Below, piece after piece: positions 1 through 7,023 of a stretch of DNA of 7,053 bases (positions are counted from its first letter, which is position 1; each line of letters starts with the position of its first letter). Made by a program: the position numbers and the translations under genes. Below the pieces are notes generated by a model that saw only the letters and a program-made list of their open reading frames with translations, was not told the DNA's origin and did not search any database. Source of the stretch: Scybalousia_A sp964542225 (GTDB lineage: Bacteria; Bacteroidota; Bacteroidia; Bacteroidales; P3); assembly GCA_964542225.1 (NCBI GenBank), contig CAZITO010000085.1:1-7053 (forward strand), given 5' to 3'.

Positions 1-19
1 GCGTTTTATTTTATCGAAA

Positions 20-49
20 CGCCGATTCGTCGAAATGAATCGCCGATTC
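20..49. repeat. Short direct repeat CGCCGATTC, two copies
   Basis: CGCCGATTC occurs at 20-28 and again at 41-49, 21 bp apart. Each copy is preceded by TCGAAA (14-19 and 30-35), at 0 bp and 5 bp distance respectively. The two units therefore look like diverged copies of one short element with a small indel. Function unknown. Confidence 0.55.
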
Positions 50-53
50 ATTT
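33..53. repeat. Perfect 9-bp inverted repeat, possible weak terminator or operator
   Basis: AAATGAATC (33-41) and GATTCATTT (45-53) are exact reverse complements around a 3-base GCC centre. The right arm ends in four Ts (51-54), so it could work as a weak intrinsic terminator for a gene to the left, but the T-run is short and belongs mostly to the stem. A protein-binding dyad is equally possible. A competing stem, CGATTC (23-28) with GAATCG (37-42), uses some of the same bases, so the two hairpins exclude each other. Confidence 0.4.
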
Positions 54-56
54 TCA

Positions 57-134
57 CAAAACGGGCAAAGAAAAAATTTTTCCTTCAAAAAACCTCCCGA
101 AAACGCTGAAAATGACCATTTTTGCCCGATTTTG
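57..134. repeat. Long-range inverted repeat with internal dyad
   Basis: CAAAACGGGCAAA (57-69) pairs with 121-134: TTTGCCCG at 121-128 and TTTTG at 130-134, with A129 as a single bulge. That gives 13 paired bases closing a loop of 51 bases. A smaller dyad, AAAATG (109-114) / CATTTT (117-122), overlaps the right arm. The pairing is seen directly. Whether it forms in RNA or DNA, and what for, is unknown. Confidence 0.4.
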
Positions 135-153
135 ACCTTTCGAAAAAGGTTAA
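132..153. repeat. Hairpin with CGAA loop
   Basis: ACCTTT (135-140) and AAAGGT (145-150) pair around the loop CGAA. The stem extends outward by G134-T151 (wobble), T133-A152 and T132-A153, giving 9 pairs. No T-run follows on either strand, so it does not look like an intrinsic terminator. Confidence 0.35.
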
Positions 154-261
154 GTGGCTGATAATCAATAGCAGCATCCCTGTTTTTGACTTTTTAGTGT
201 ATATCAATTAAATTTTCCGAAAAAATATTTTAGCAACCAAAAAAGCAAGTTCTTATTCTAT

Positions 262-297
262 TTTGATATCATATTATGGAAAAAAATATTAACTTTG
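262..297 (+). promoter_or_regulatory. Predicted promoter of pyrG (Bacteroidota type)
   Basis: TAACTTTG at 290-297 matches the Bacteroidota primary-sigma -7 consensus TAnnTTTG exactly. TTTG at 262-265 could serve as the -33 element, but the 24-base spacing is a few bases longer than the usual 19-21, so this half is less certain. Transcription would start near 302-304, leaving a leader of about 32 bases that is AT-rich and has no Shine-Dalgarno sequence, as is common in this phylum. Confidence 0.65.
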
Positions 298-335
298 CAA
301 GTCATAAAGAAATATAGTAGAAAACTTTTATTAGA

Positions 336-1946
336 ATGTTTACCACAAGATATATTTTTGTTACGGGAGGAGTTACCTCTTCTTTGGGAAAAGGAATAAT
401 ATCCTCTTCTTTGGCTTTGCTTTTGAAAGCACGCGGCTTTTCGGTTACAAATCAAAAACTTGACCCCTATATAAATGTAGACCCGGGCACACTTAACCCC
501 TACGAGCATGGAGAATGTTATGTAACCGAGGACGGAGCAGAAACAGATTTAGACCTTGGACACTATGAGAGGTTTACCAATGTGCGCACCTCTCAAGCCA
601 ATAATGTAACAACAGGTCGTATATATCAAACCGTGATAGACAAAGAAAGAAAGGGAGAATATCTTGGCTCCACTGTTCAAGTAATACCACATATTACCGA
701 TGAGATAAAAAACAGAATAAAGATACTTGGCAATACGGGAAAGTATGATTTTGTAATAACGGAAATAGGAGGTGTGGTCGGAGATATTGAGTCTTTGCCT
801 TTTGTGGAGGCTGTGCGTCAGTTGAAAAGAGAATTTGGCAAACAAGCCCTTGTTATTCATCTTACTTACGTGCCTTATCTTGCCGCGGCAGGAGAATTGA
901 AAACCAAGCCGACTCAAAACTCTGTTAAAAATATGCTTTCCATAGGTGTTCAGCCCGATATTATCGTTTGTCGTTGCGAACAACATTTAACGGAAAGCGT
1001 TCGTGCCAAAATATCTTTGTTTTGCAACGTAGACAAAGAGTGCGTAATAGAGAGTATAGATGCCTCCACCATATATCAGGTGCCTTTGAATATTCAGCAA
1101 GAGGGCTTGGACGAGCAAGTTTTGAAAAAAACGGACACTCCTCTTTTGAGCGAACCCGACCTTACTTCTTGGAAAAAATTTCTTTACAAATTGGCAAACC
1201 CATTAAAAGAAACAACCATTGGTATAGTGGGCAAATATGTGGAGTTGCACGATGCTTATAAGTCCATTAGCGAGTCTTTGATTCATGCAGGGGCGTATTT
1301 GCAGACCAAAGTCAATATAAAATGGATACACTCCGAGGATTTGGAAAAGGGCGAAGATGTTTTGAAAACCAATTTGGAGGGTTTGGACGGCATTTTGGTT
1401 GCTCCGGGCTTTGGTTCAAGAGGAATAGCGGGCAAAATACTTGCTTGCCAATATGCAAGAGAGAACTCCATTCCTTTCTTTGGTATATGTCTCGGAATGC
1501 AGTTGGCTGTGGTGGAATTTGCTCGCAATGTTTTGGGCTGGAAAAATGCAAACAGCGTGGAAATGATGTCTTCCACTCCATACCCTGTAATAGATATCAT
1601 GGAAGACCAAAAGAAAATAAGCAATCTCGGACATACCATGAGATTGGGTAACTACCCTTGTCAATTAAAAGAGGATTCCATTATTTACAATGCTTACAAA
1701 CATACGCTTATACAAGAAAGACACAGACACAGATATGAATTTAACAACAAATATTTGCAAGATTTTGAAAAAGCGGGTATGTTGGCAACGGGTATAAACC
1801 CCGATAGCGGGCTTGTGGAAGTGGTGGAAATAAAAAAACATCCTTTCTTTGTCGGCACTCAGTTTCACCCGGAATATGCTTCAACGGTGGAAAATCCGTC
1901 TCCTTTGTTTATTGCTTTTGTAAAAGCCTCACTTGGCGAAAAGTAA
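336..1946 (+). CDS. pyrG: CTP synthase (glutamine-hydrolysing)
   Basis: A cytoplasmic enzyme making CTP from UTP with ATP and glutamine, the last step of de novo pyrimidine nucleotide synthesis. At 536 residues it has normal full length. The N-terminal synthetase (amidoligase) domain, about 1-270, carries the nucleotide-binding loop GGVTSSLGKG (11-20, Lys19) and the Mg-binding acids Asp73 and Glu143, which align with E. coli Asp72 and Glu140. The C-terminal class I glutamine amidotransferase domain, about 295-530, has the nucleophile Cys385 in FFGICLGMQ and the partners His511 and Glu513 in FHPEY, so the triad is complete. The ATG at 336 is the only ATG between an in-frame TAG at 318-320 and the conserved start TRYIFVTGG. 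It has its own promoter, and 71 bp separate it from the next gene, so it is probably its own transcription unit. No terminator is obvious after it. The wording is Bacteroidota-like. Identification is secure. Confidence 0.98.
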   Translation: MFTTRYIFVTGGVTSSLGKGIISSSLALLLKARGFSVTNQKLDPYINVDPGTLNPYEHGECYVTEDGAETDLDLGHYERFTNVRTSQANNVTTGRIYQTVIDKERKGEYLGSTVQVIPHITDEIKNRIKILGNTGKYDFVITEIGGVVGDIESLPFVEAVRQLKREFGKQALVIHLTYVPYLAAAGELKTKPTQNSVKNMLSIGVQPDIIVCRCEQHLTESVRAKISLFCNVDKECVIESIDASTIYQVPLNIQQEGLDEQVLKKTDTPLLSEPDLTSWKKFLYKLANPLKETTIGIVGKYVELHDAYKSISESLIHAGAYLQTKVNIKWIHSEDLEKGEDVLKTNLEGLDGILVAPGFGSRGIAGKILACQYARENSIPFFGICLGMQLAVVEFARNVLGWKNANSVEMMSSTPYPVIDIMEDQKKISNLGHTMRLGNYPCQLKEDSIIYNAYKHTLIQERHRHRYEFNNKYLQDFEKAGMLATGINPDSGLVEVVEIKKHPFFVGTQFHPEYASTVENPSPLFIAFVKASLGEK

Positions 1947-1966
1947 TTAAAAGAAAGGACATTTTT

Positions 1967-1981
1967 TATGTTTAAAACATA
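1967..1981. promoter_or_regulatory. Palindrome inside the promoter of the second gene, possible operator
   Basis: TATGTTT (1967-1973) and AAACATA (1975-1981) are perfect inverted repeats around one A. The palindrome ends 3 bases before the -7 box at 1985-1992, covering the spacer where a repressor could block RNA polymerase. In AT-rich DNA a 7-bp dyad can arise by chance, so this is a candidate only. Confidence 0.3.
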
Positions 1982-1984
1982 TTG

Positions 1985-1992
1985 TAACTTTG
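1985..1992 (+). promoter_or_regulatory. Predicted -7 element for the secreted-protein gene
   Basis: TAACTTTG matches the Bacteroidota -7 consensus exactly and is identical to the pyrG box, including the C that follows. No clear TTTG is present at the -33 position; the nearest is a T-run with TTTATG at 1965-1970. Transcription would start near 1998-1999, leaving an A-rich leader of about 19 bases before the ATG. It implies the gene is not just read through from pyrG. Confidence 0.6.
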
Positions 1993-2017
1993 CGTATTAA
2001 GAAAAAAATAATATACA

Positions 2018-3607
2018 ATGAAAAGGATAGTGCTTTACTTTTTTGCTTTGATTTATACTGTTTGTCTGTCGGCACAAATGGATATTTCTTTTGGCAAAAG
2101 GTTTTATGATATAAAGGATGATTGTGTAGATGCAAAATTTATAGCCGAAGACAATTCCGGTTATTATTTTTACTATTGTATGAATGAATACAAAGGGGAG
2201 GGAGAATTTGAGTATAAGTATTATCTTGCTCACGCTGACGTTGAGGGCAATGTGGACAGATTGGCAAAAATAGATTTTGGCTCTCCTTCTTACAAAATAG
2301 AATATACTTGGAGAAACAATGCTTTGGTGGGTTTTGTACTATCAAGAACAAAAAAAGACAAGCCAAAGGACACAAAAAAACGTTCCTCCCGCAACAAGAC
2401 CATTCCCACAGAAACAGGCACACAGAAGTTTTACACCCAGTATCTTCACTTGCAGGATATGCGTTTGATAGACAAACCTGAGTTGTTTTTAAATTATACC
2501 TATGTTGTGGACTCTGCTCAAAGTCCTTATATCTTTTCTTTTTCCGAAAACAAAACCAAAATGGTTTATTGCCTGTTTAAACAGACAGAAAAAGGCAAAG
2601 AGGCGGAAGTAAAGGTTTACAACAACCAAATGGGTTTGCTTTGGTCAAAAAGTTATGGCTTGCAAAGTGTTGAAGGGCTGAAAACAAGTGTTGAGGATGT
2701 AGCCGTAAATAACAATGGAGACAATGTGCTTTTGGCTTTAAAGGGTGTTGCACAGGGCAAAAAAGTCAACCACAAGGACGATATTGTTTATTTGGTTTAT
2801 CTGACAAAATATCAAAGCAAGACTTACGATTTGAAATTGGAGGAGGCTTGGGCTACAAGTATGAAATGTTGTTTTAACTTGGAGGGCGACCACGTGCTCG
2901 CCGGCTATTATGGCACAAACAACGAAAAACCTTACAATGCTTCCGGTAGTTTTGCCTATACTTTTGACCAAAGGAGATTGTATCAAAAATCTGTTTCCAT
3001 GAAAGAGTTTAAGGAATACGAAACAGACGAAATGGTTGCCAAAAAGAAAGAAATGCCGGCACCGAGCGATTTTACCACATACGTGGAGGAACTTGTGCCT
3101 ATGGTGGGAGGCAATATTATTATGTTGGGAGAGCAGAGATTTGCCTCGCATCTTATTCCGCCAAAACGAAGAGGAGAAAAACCAACGGGAGAAGAAGCCT
3201 TTTATTACAGAGATTTGGTGCTTACCAACATTGACAAAAACGGAATGATAGAAGGCAATGCCTTTTTGGCTAAGAGGCAAAAAATATACAATGATAACGA
3301 TGCTTATAATGGTTATGTGCTTTCAAGGGATAGGTACGGGCTTTATATAATGTTTAACGACCATATTGCCAACTACAAAGACGGCAAATTTGTACCTACC
3401 AGACAATATAACTCCGATAAACTACGTACTCAGATAAATTTTGTGCAAGTTTACTCGGATGGTTCTTACAATTGGCAACAGGCTTTGAGAACACACGATA
3501 TGAAAATGCCGTTGTTCAAAACCTTGATGCTTACCAATACAAAACACATAATATTTCTTTGCCATTGGGAAGACAATAACATAATAGGTAAATTTCAAAC
3601 CCGATAA
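2018..3607 (+). CDS. Secreted protein of unknown function, likely beta-propeller-like
   Basis: Residues 1-19 form a typical Sec signal peptide: positive MKR, hydrophobic core IVLYFFALIYTVCL, then a probable signal peptidase I cut after Ala19 (LSA|Q). Cys16 is not in a proper lipobox, so a lipoprotein is unlikely, and the mature protein should be periplasmic or outside. The rest is rich in aromatic and beta-strand-forming stretches alternating with Asn/Gly/Asp turns, for example 202-215 (NNQMGLLWSKSYGL), 227-243, 290-299, 365-375, 440-450 and 508-519. These repeat with uneven spacing, as in degenerate beta-propellers. A basic segment at 111-128 looks like a surface loop. From memory, proteins of this style are widespread and uncharacterised in Bacteroidota. 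No catalytic motif is visible. The ATG at 2018 follows an in-frame TAA at 2009-2011, which fixes the start. The gene is intact, with its own promoter and a terminator behind it. Function is not recognised; the propeller fold is inference. Confidence 0.85.
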   Translation: MKRIVLYFFALIYTVCLSAQMDISFGKRFYDIKDDCVDAKFIAEDNSGYYFYYCMNEYKGEGEFEYKYYLAHADVEGNVDRLAKIDFGSPSYKIEYTWRNNALVGFVLSRTKKDKPKDTKKRSSRNKTIPTETGTQKFYTQYLHLQDMRLIDKPELFLNYTYVVDSAQSPYIFSFSENKTKMVYCLFKQTEKGKEAEVKVYNNQMGLLWSKSYGLQSVEGLKTSVEDVAVNNNGDNVLLALKGVAQGKKVNHKDDIVYLVYLTKYQSKTYDLKLEEAWATSMKCCFNLEGDHVLAGYYGTNNEKPYNASGSFAYTFDQRRLYQKSVSMKEFKEYETDEMVAKKKEMPAPSDFTTYVEELVPMVGGNIIMLGEQRFASHLIPPKRRGEKPTGEEAFYYRDLVLTNIDKNGMIEGNAFLAKRQKIYNDNDAYNGYVLSRDRYGLYIMFNDHIANYKDGKFVPTRQYNSDKLRTQINFVQVYSDGSYNWQQALRTHDMKMPLFKTLMLTNTKHIIFLCHWEDNNIIGKFQTR

Positions 3608-3660
3608 GAAAAAAGAAATATAAGAAAAACGAAAATTCTTTTTTTATGAAGTTAATACTC

Positions 3661-3699
3661 AGCCCTTACTTTGTTGTTTTTACAGGTAAGGGCTTTTTT
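3661..3699 (+). terminator. Intrinsic terminator after the secreted-protein gene
   Basis: AGCCCTTAC (3661-3669) pairs perfectly with GTAAGGGCT (3686-3694), a 9-bp stem with five G-C pairs. The 16-base loop may be shortened by two more pairs (3670-3685 as a wobble, 3671-3684). Six Ts follow directly at 3694-3699. It lies 53 bases after the preceding stop and ends 27 bases before the next ATG, so it should separate the two transcription units. Confidence 0.85.
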
Positions 3700-3726
3700 A
3701 TATAAAAGAACAAAAAATAACACAAT

Positions 3727-6700
3727 ATGGGAACATTTATCACAAATGATAATAAACTATTGGGAGAAGTAATCAACAATTTTTTGCCAAGTAGCAAATC
3801 AATAGATATTTTGGTTGGTTATTTCTTTTTTTCCGGTTTTAATATTCTCGCCAACGGACTTGATAACAAACATATGAGAATATTAATAGGAATGGATGTT
3901 GATATTACAGCAAGAAAGTATATAAGAGAGGTATATTTATTTGAATCTCAAAACAAATCAAATAACGAGATAAAGGAAGAATTTTATAATAATTTTGTCA
4001 GACTGTTCAATGAAACAGATTGCTTTGACAATGAAGAAAGCGAAAAATCTTTCAAAGTTTTTTTGCAAAAAATATATGAGGGAAGCCTTGAAATACACAA
4101 GACCAAAGACCCATGCCATGCCAAAATGTATATATTTGATTATTCCGACCAATACAACAACAATGGAGAAACCAAAGGTGTTGTTATAATGGGTTCCTCA
4201 AATCTTTCTTATCAGGGCTTGAATGGCAGGACAGAAATCAATGCCAAATTTTATAATGAGAGTGATGTTGTGGAGGCACAGGAGATTTTTGAAAAACTAT
4301 GGAAAGACTCGGTTTCTTTGATAGATAAAAATATTGTAGAAGAATTTGAAACAAAGGTAATAAAAAATATATGGTATGATAAATTGTTTCCTCCTTATCT
4401 GATGTATATGCGTGTGTTGGCGGACTATTTCGGTATAAAAGACAAAAAAAGAAAAATCAAAACTCCCAGCAATATCAATTCAAGTTATTTGGACTTCAAA
4501 TATCAAACCGATGCCATTCGTTTGGCTTTGCGCTCCATAGAAAATCACAATGGAGTCATTGTTTCCGATGTGGTGGGTTTGGGCAAGAGTATTATTGCCT
4601 CAACGATAGCCTATAATTTGGGTATATATACAGTTGCCATTTGTCCTCCTCATTTAAAAGAAAGTTGGGAAATTTATTACAAAGAATTTCATTTGCAAGG
4701 ACGTATATTTACAAGTGGAAGCATTGCTCATGCCGTTGATTTTATGAGGGATTACAATGATGATTATTTGGTCATTGTGGACGAAGCACACAGATATCGC
4801 AATGATGAAACAAAGGATTATTCCGATTTGCACAAGTTGTGTTTGGGCAATAAAGTTATTCTTTTGACTGCCACACCTTTCAACAACAACCCAAGTGATA
4901 TTTACTCTCTTTTAAAACTATTTCAACTACCCGACCACTCCACTCTAAAAACCACCAACAACCTTGGCGCAACCTTTAGAAACATTATCAACGAATACAG
5001 AGAACTAAACAAAGCCGACAGGCAAAACGACCTTAATTCCGAGGACAAAGAAAAAACCATTCAACTATTATCAAAGCAAATACGCTCCATTATTGCTCCC
5101 GTGTGTATAAGACGCTCTCGTTTAGACCTTATGAATATACCCGAGTATAGAGAAGATTTGAAAAAACAAAAGATGGAAATTGTCCTTTCCTCCGACCCTG
5201 TTATATTGGAATTTGATTTGGGTAGTTTGAGTAAATTGTATGTTTCCACTTTGGATAAAATCAACTACGATGCCGAAAACAAAAGCAATAATGTTGGCAA
5301 ATACAAAGCGGCAAGATACAATCCGGCTTTTTATATCAGAGAAGAGTTAAGAGGGGAATTGGCTAAGAAACTTGAAAAAGACTTGGGCTTAGACCTTGAC
5401 TTATTGATGGGAAGGCAAAGAAACTTGTCAAAATTTATGCGAAGGTTGTTGGTCAGACGTTTTGAAAGTTCTGTCAACGCCTTTAAAACCTCCCTTGAAT
5501 CCATGCTCAAATCGAGTGAAGCGATTCTCAAATGGATAGAAGAAAGAAAAAAAATGCCTATCTATAAAAAAGGAGATTTGCCCAATATAGACGAGTTGAT
5601 AGATAAAAACGAAATTGAAAATGAAATAAACACAGAAACAAATACAGAAATAGAGGAAAAACTTGAATTTTATAGAGAGAAAGGTTTTTTTGAAATAGAT
5701 ATTGAATATTTGGATGATGCTTTTGTTAAAGATATAAGAGAGGACATAAAAATACTTACAGATATAAAAAATCGCTGGTTCCCACATAATAAAATAGAGC
5801 AAGACCCAAAATTAAAAGAGTTTAAAAATATTTTAAAGTCCAAATTGGAAAAAGAACCAAACAGAAAGATAATTGTTTTCAGTGAGTTTGCCGATACGGT
5901 AAATTATCTTGCGGAAGAACTTATCAAAGACAATTTGCCCGTTATCAAATTCACCTCTCAGGACACTACAGAGTCGTATTTGCAAAAGATTAGAAATAAT
6001 TTTGACGCAGGCGTATCAACAGATAAGCAACAAGATGATTTTAAAGTATTGGTCGCAACCGATGCTATTTCAGAAGGGTATAACTTACACAGAGCAGGGG
6101 CAATATTCAATTATGATATTCCTTACAATCCCACCCGTGTTATTCAGCGAGTGGGTCGTATCAATAGAATAAACAAAAAAGTTTTTGACAAGTTATACAT
6201 TTACAATTATTTCCCTACCGAAATAGGCGAGCAACAAACAAGAACAAGGGCTATCGCTACTTTGAAAATGAAAATGATTCATTTGATTATGGGCGAGGAT
6301 GCAAAAGTGCTTACCAAAGAAGAAGAGTTGCAAAACTTTTTTCAAGCCATGTATGAAGAGCAGTTTAAAGCAAGCGAACAACAATCTTGGGACACTAAAT
6401 ACAGGCAGTTTCTTTCCTCTGTCAAAAACACAGACGAGTACAAACAAGCCTTGCAATTGCCTCTTAGGGCAAGGACAGCCAAAATAAGTAATGACGGCAA
6501 TTATCAAGGTGTAATAGTTTTTGGCAGAAAGGGAGATGATTTTGTATTCAAATATGCTCCGAATGTTTTGACCTCAAAAGATATTTCCCCCGAGGATGCT
6601 TTTGAACTATTGGAATGCGATGCCCATACACAAACGCAAACAACAACACAACAATTCTATTCTGTTTATAATTGCATCAAACAAGATATTCTCAACAATA

Positions 6701-7011
6701 GCAAGATTTCTCTTATAGGCAAGAATGAAATAAAAAACACTGAGATTTTTCGTAAAGTAACCACAAGGATAGAACCGACAAAAGTACTTGACAACAATTA
6801 TACACAAGATTTGAAAACGGCTATCAAACAAGGTGGCTTGTCTGCTTTTGAACTGAAATATATCAAAAATATAAAACCATCGGACTATAAATCTCTGCCC
6901 GATGTGATAACGACAAAGTATCTTAACAGAATAATAAATAAAAATAATGATAACAATGATTCTGACCAAGTGATAATACTTTCAGAAGAATTGGTAAGTA
7001 GAAACAAATAA
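3727..7011 (+). CDS. PLD nuclease-SNF2/RapA-like helicase fusion, probable DNA defence protein
   Basis: A two-part cytoplasmic protein of 1094 residues. The N-terminal phospholipase-D-type domain (about 1-200) has one full HKD motif: His131, Lys133 and Asp138 in HAKMYIFD, then GSSN at 156-159. Single-HKD nucleases normally act as dimers. The helicase core follows with YQTDAI (259-264), motif I DVVGLGKS (281-288, Lys287), DEAH (352-355), TATP (381-384), then after a long insert the second RecA domain: KIIVFSEF (714-721), motif V ATDAISEGYNL (777-787) and motif VI QRVGRINRI (807-815, Arg811 and Arg814). The insert (about 400-700) is charged and helical, with an acidic stretch near 628-660. Residues 835-1094 form an unrecognised C-terminal region ending in an Asn/Asp-rich linker (1071-1080). 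All ATPase motifs look intact, so DNA translocation is expected. The ATG at 3727 is fixed by an in-frame TAA at 3718-3720. Such fusions are commonly found in restriction or phage-defence loci, and the next gene starts 12 bp on. The role in defence is inference; the domains are clear. Confidence 0.9.
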   Translation: MGTFITNDNKLLGEVINNFLPSSKSIDILVGYFFFSGFNILANGLDNKHMRILIGMDVDITARKYIREVYLFESQNKSNNEIKEEFYNNFVRLFNETDCFDNEESEKSFKVFLQKIYEGSLEIHKTKDPCHAKMYIFDYSDQYNNNGETKGVVIMGSSNLSYQGLNGRTEINAKFYNESDVVEAQEIFEKLWKDSVSLIDKNIVEEFETKVIKNIWYDKLFPPYLMYMRVLADYFGIKDKKRKIKTPSNINSSYLDFKYQTDAIRLALRSIENHNGVIVSDVVGLGKSIIASTIAYNLGIYTVAICPPHLKESWEIYYKEFHLQGRIFTSGSIAHAVDFMRDYNDDYLVIVDEAHRYRNDETKDYSDLHKLCLGNKVILLTATPFNNNPSDIYSLLKLFQLPDHSTLKTTNNLGATFRNIINEYRELNKADRQNDLNSEDKEKTIQLLSKQIRSIIAPVCIRRSRLDLMNIPEYREDLKKQKMEIVLSSDPVILEFDLGSLSKLYVSTLDKINYDAENKSNNVGKYKAARYNPAFYIREELRGELAKKLEKDLGLDLDLLMGRQRNLSKFMRRLLVRRFESSVNAFKTSLESMLKSSEAILKWIEERKKMPIYKKGDLPNIDELIDKNEIENEINTETNTEIEEKLEFYREKGFFEIDIEYLDDAFVKDIREDIKILTDIKNRWFPHNKIEQDPKLKEFKNILKSKLEKEPNRKIIVFSEFADTVNYLAEELIKDNLPVIKFTSQDTTESYLQKIRNNFDAGVSTDKQQDDFKVLVATDAISEGYNLHRAGAIFNYDIPYNPTRVIQRVGRINRINKKVFDKLYIYNYFPTEIGEQQTRTRAIATLKMKMIHLIMGEDAKVLTKEEELQNFFQAMYEEQFKASEQQSWDTKYRQFLSSVKNTDEYKQALQLPLRARTAKISNDGNYQGVIVFGRKGDDFVFKYAPNVLTSKDISPEDAFELLECDAHTQTQTTTQQFYSVYNCIKQDILNNSKISLIGKNEIKNTEIFRKVTTRIEPTKVLDNNYTQDLKTAIKQGGLSAFELKYIKNIKPSDYKSLPDVITTKYLNRIINKNNDNNDSDQVIILSEELVSRNK

Positions 7012-7023
7012 TACATTACGATT

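Larger units (their letters stand above)
1..335. other. Non-coding stretch upstream of pyrG
   Basis: No convincing gene is visible here. The left part (about 1-153) differs from its surroundings. I count 13 CpG dinucleotides in the first 150 bases, against 3 in 2018-2160 inside the second gene, and it holds several inverted repeats listed separately. The right part (about 180-335) is AT-rich and contains the pyrG promoter and leader. One + strand frame is open from base 1 to TGA at 133-135 (44 codons). It could be the tail of a gene that starts outside the window, but it has no recognisable motif, and an open frame of this length is not surprising by chance. Confidence 0.6.

Noticed and set aside
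1..135. + strand frame open from base 1 to TGA 133-135, possible C-terminal tail of an upstream gene
   Set aside because: Only 44 codons, no recognisable motif, and full of inverted repeats. Chance explains an open frame of this size, although the left context could change this.
549..986. Minus-strand open frame of 145 codons inside pyrG
   Set aside because: Lies wholly within a clearly conserved coding gene; its translation has no family features.
2018..2074. Lipoprotein signal (Cys16) in the second gene
   Set aside because: The residues before Cys16 (YTV) do not fit a lipobox; a signal peptidase I cut after Ala19 fits better.
2738..3280. Minus-strand open frame of 180 codons inside the secreted-protein gene
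   Set aside because: Antisense shadow of an intact gene that has a signal peptide, promoter and terminator; no promoter or recognisable domain of its own.
3609..3644. AAAAAAGAA (3609-3617) / TTCTTTTTT (3636-3644) as an extra terminator stem
   Set aside because: Nearly pure A-T pairing with an 18-base loop is unstable; the G-C-rich hairpin at 3661-3694 is the better terminator.
5547..5554. Run of eight As in the helicase gene as a possible phase-variation or slippage site
   Set aside because: The run is in frame in an intact gene, and 7-base A or T runs also occur in pyrG and the second gene, so it is not unusual in this AT-rich DNA.
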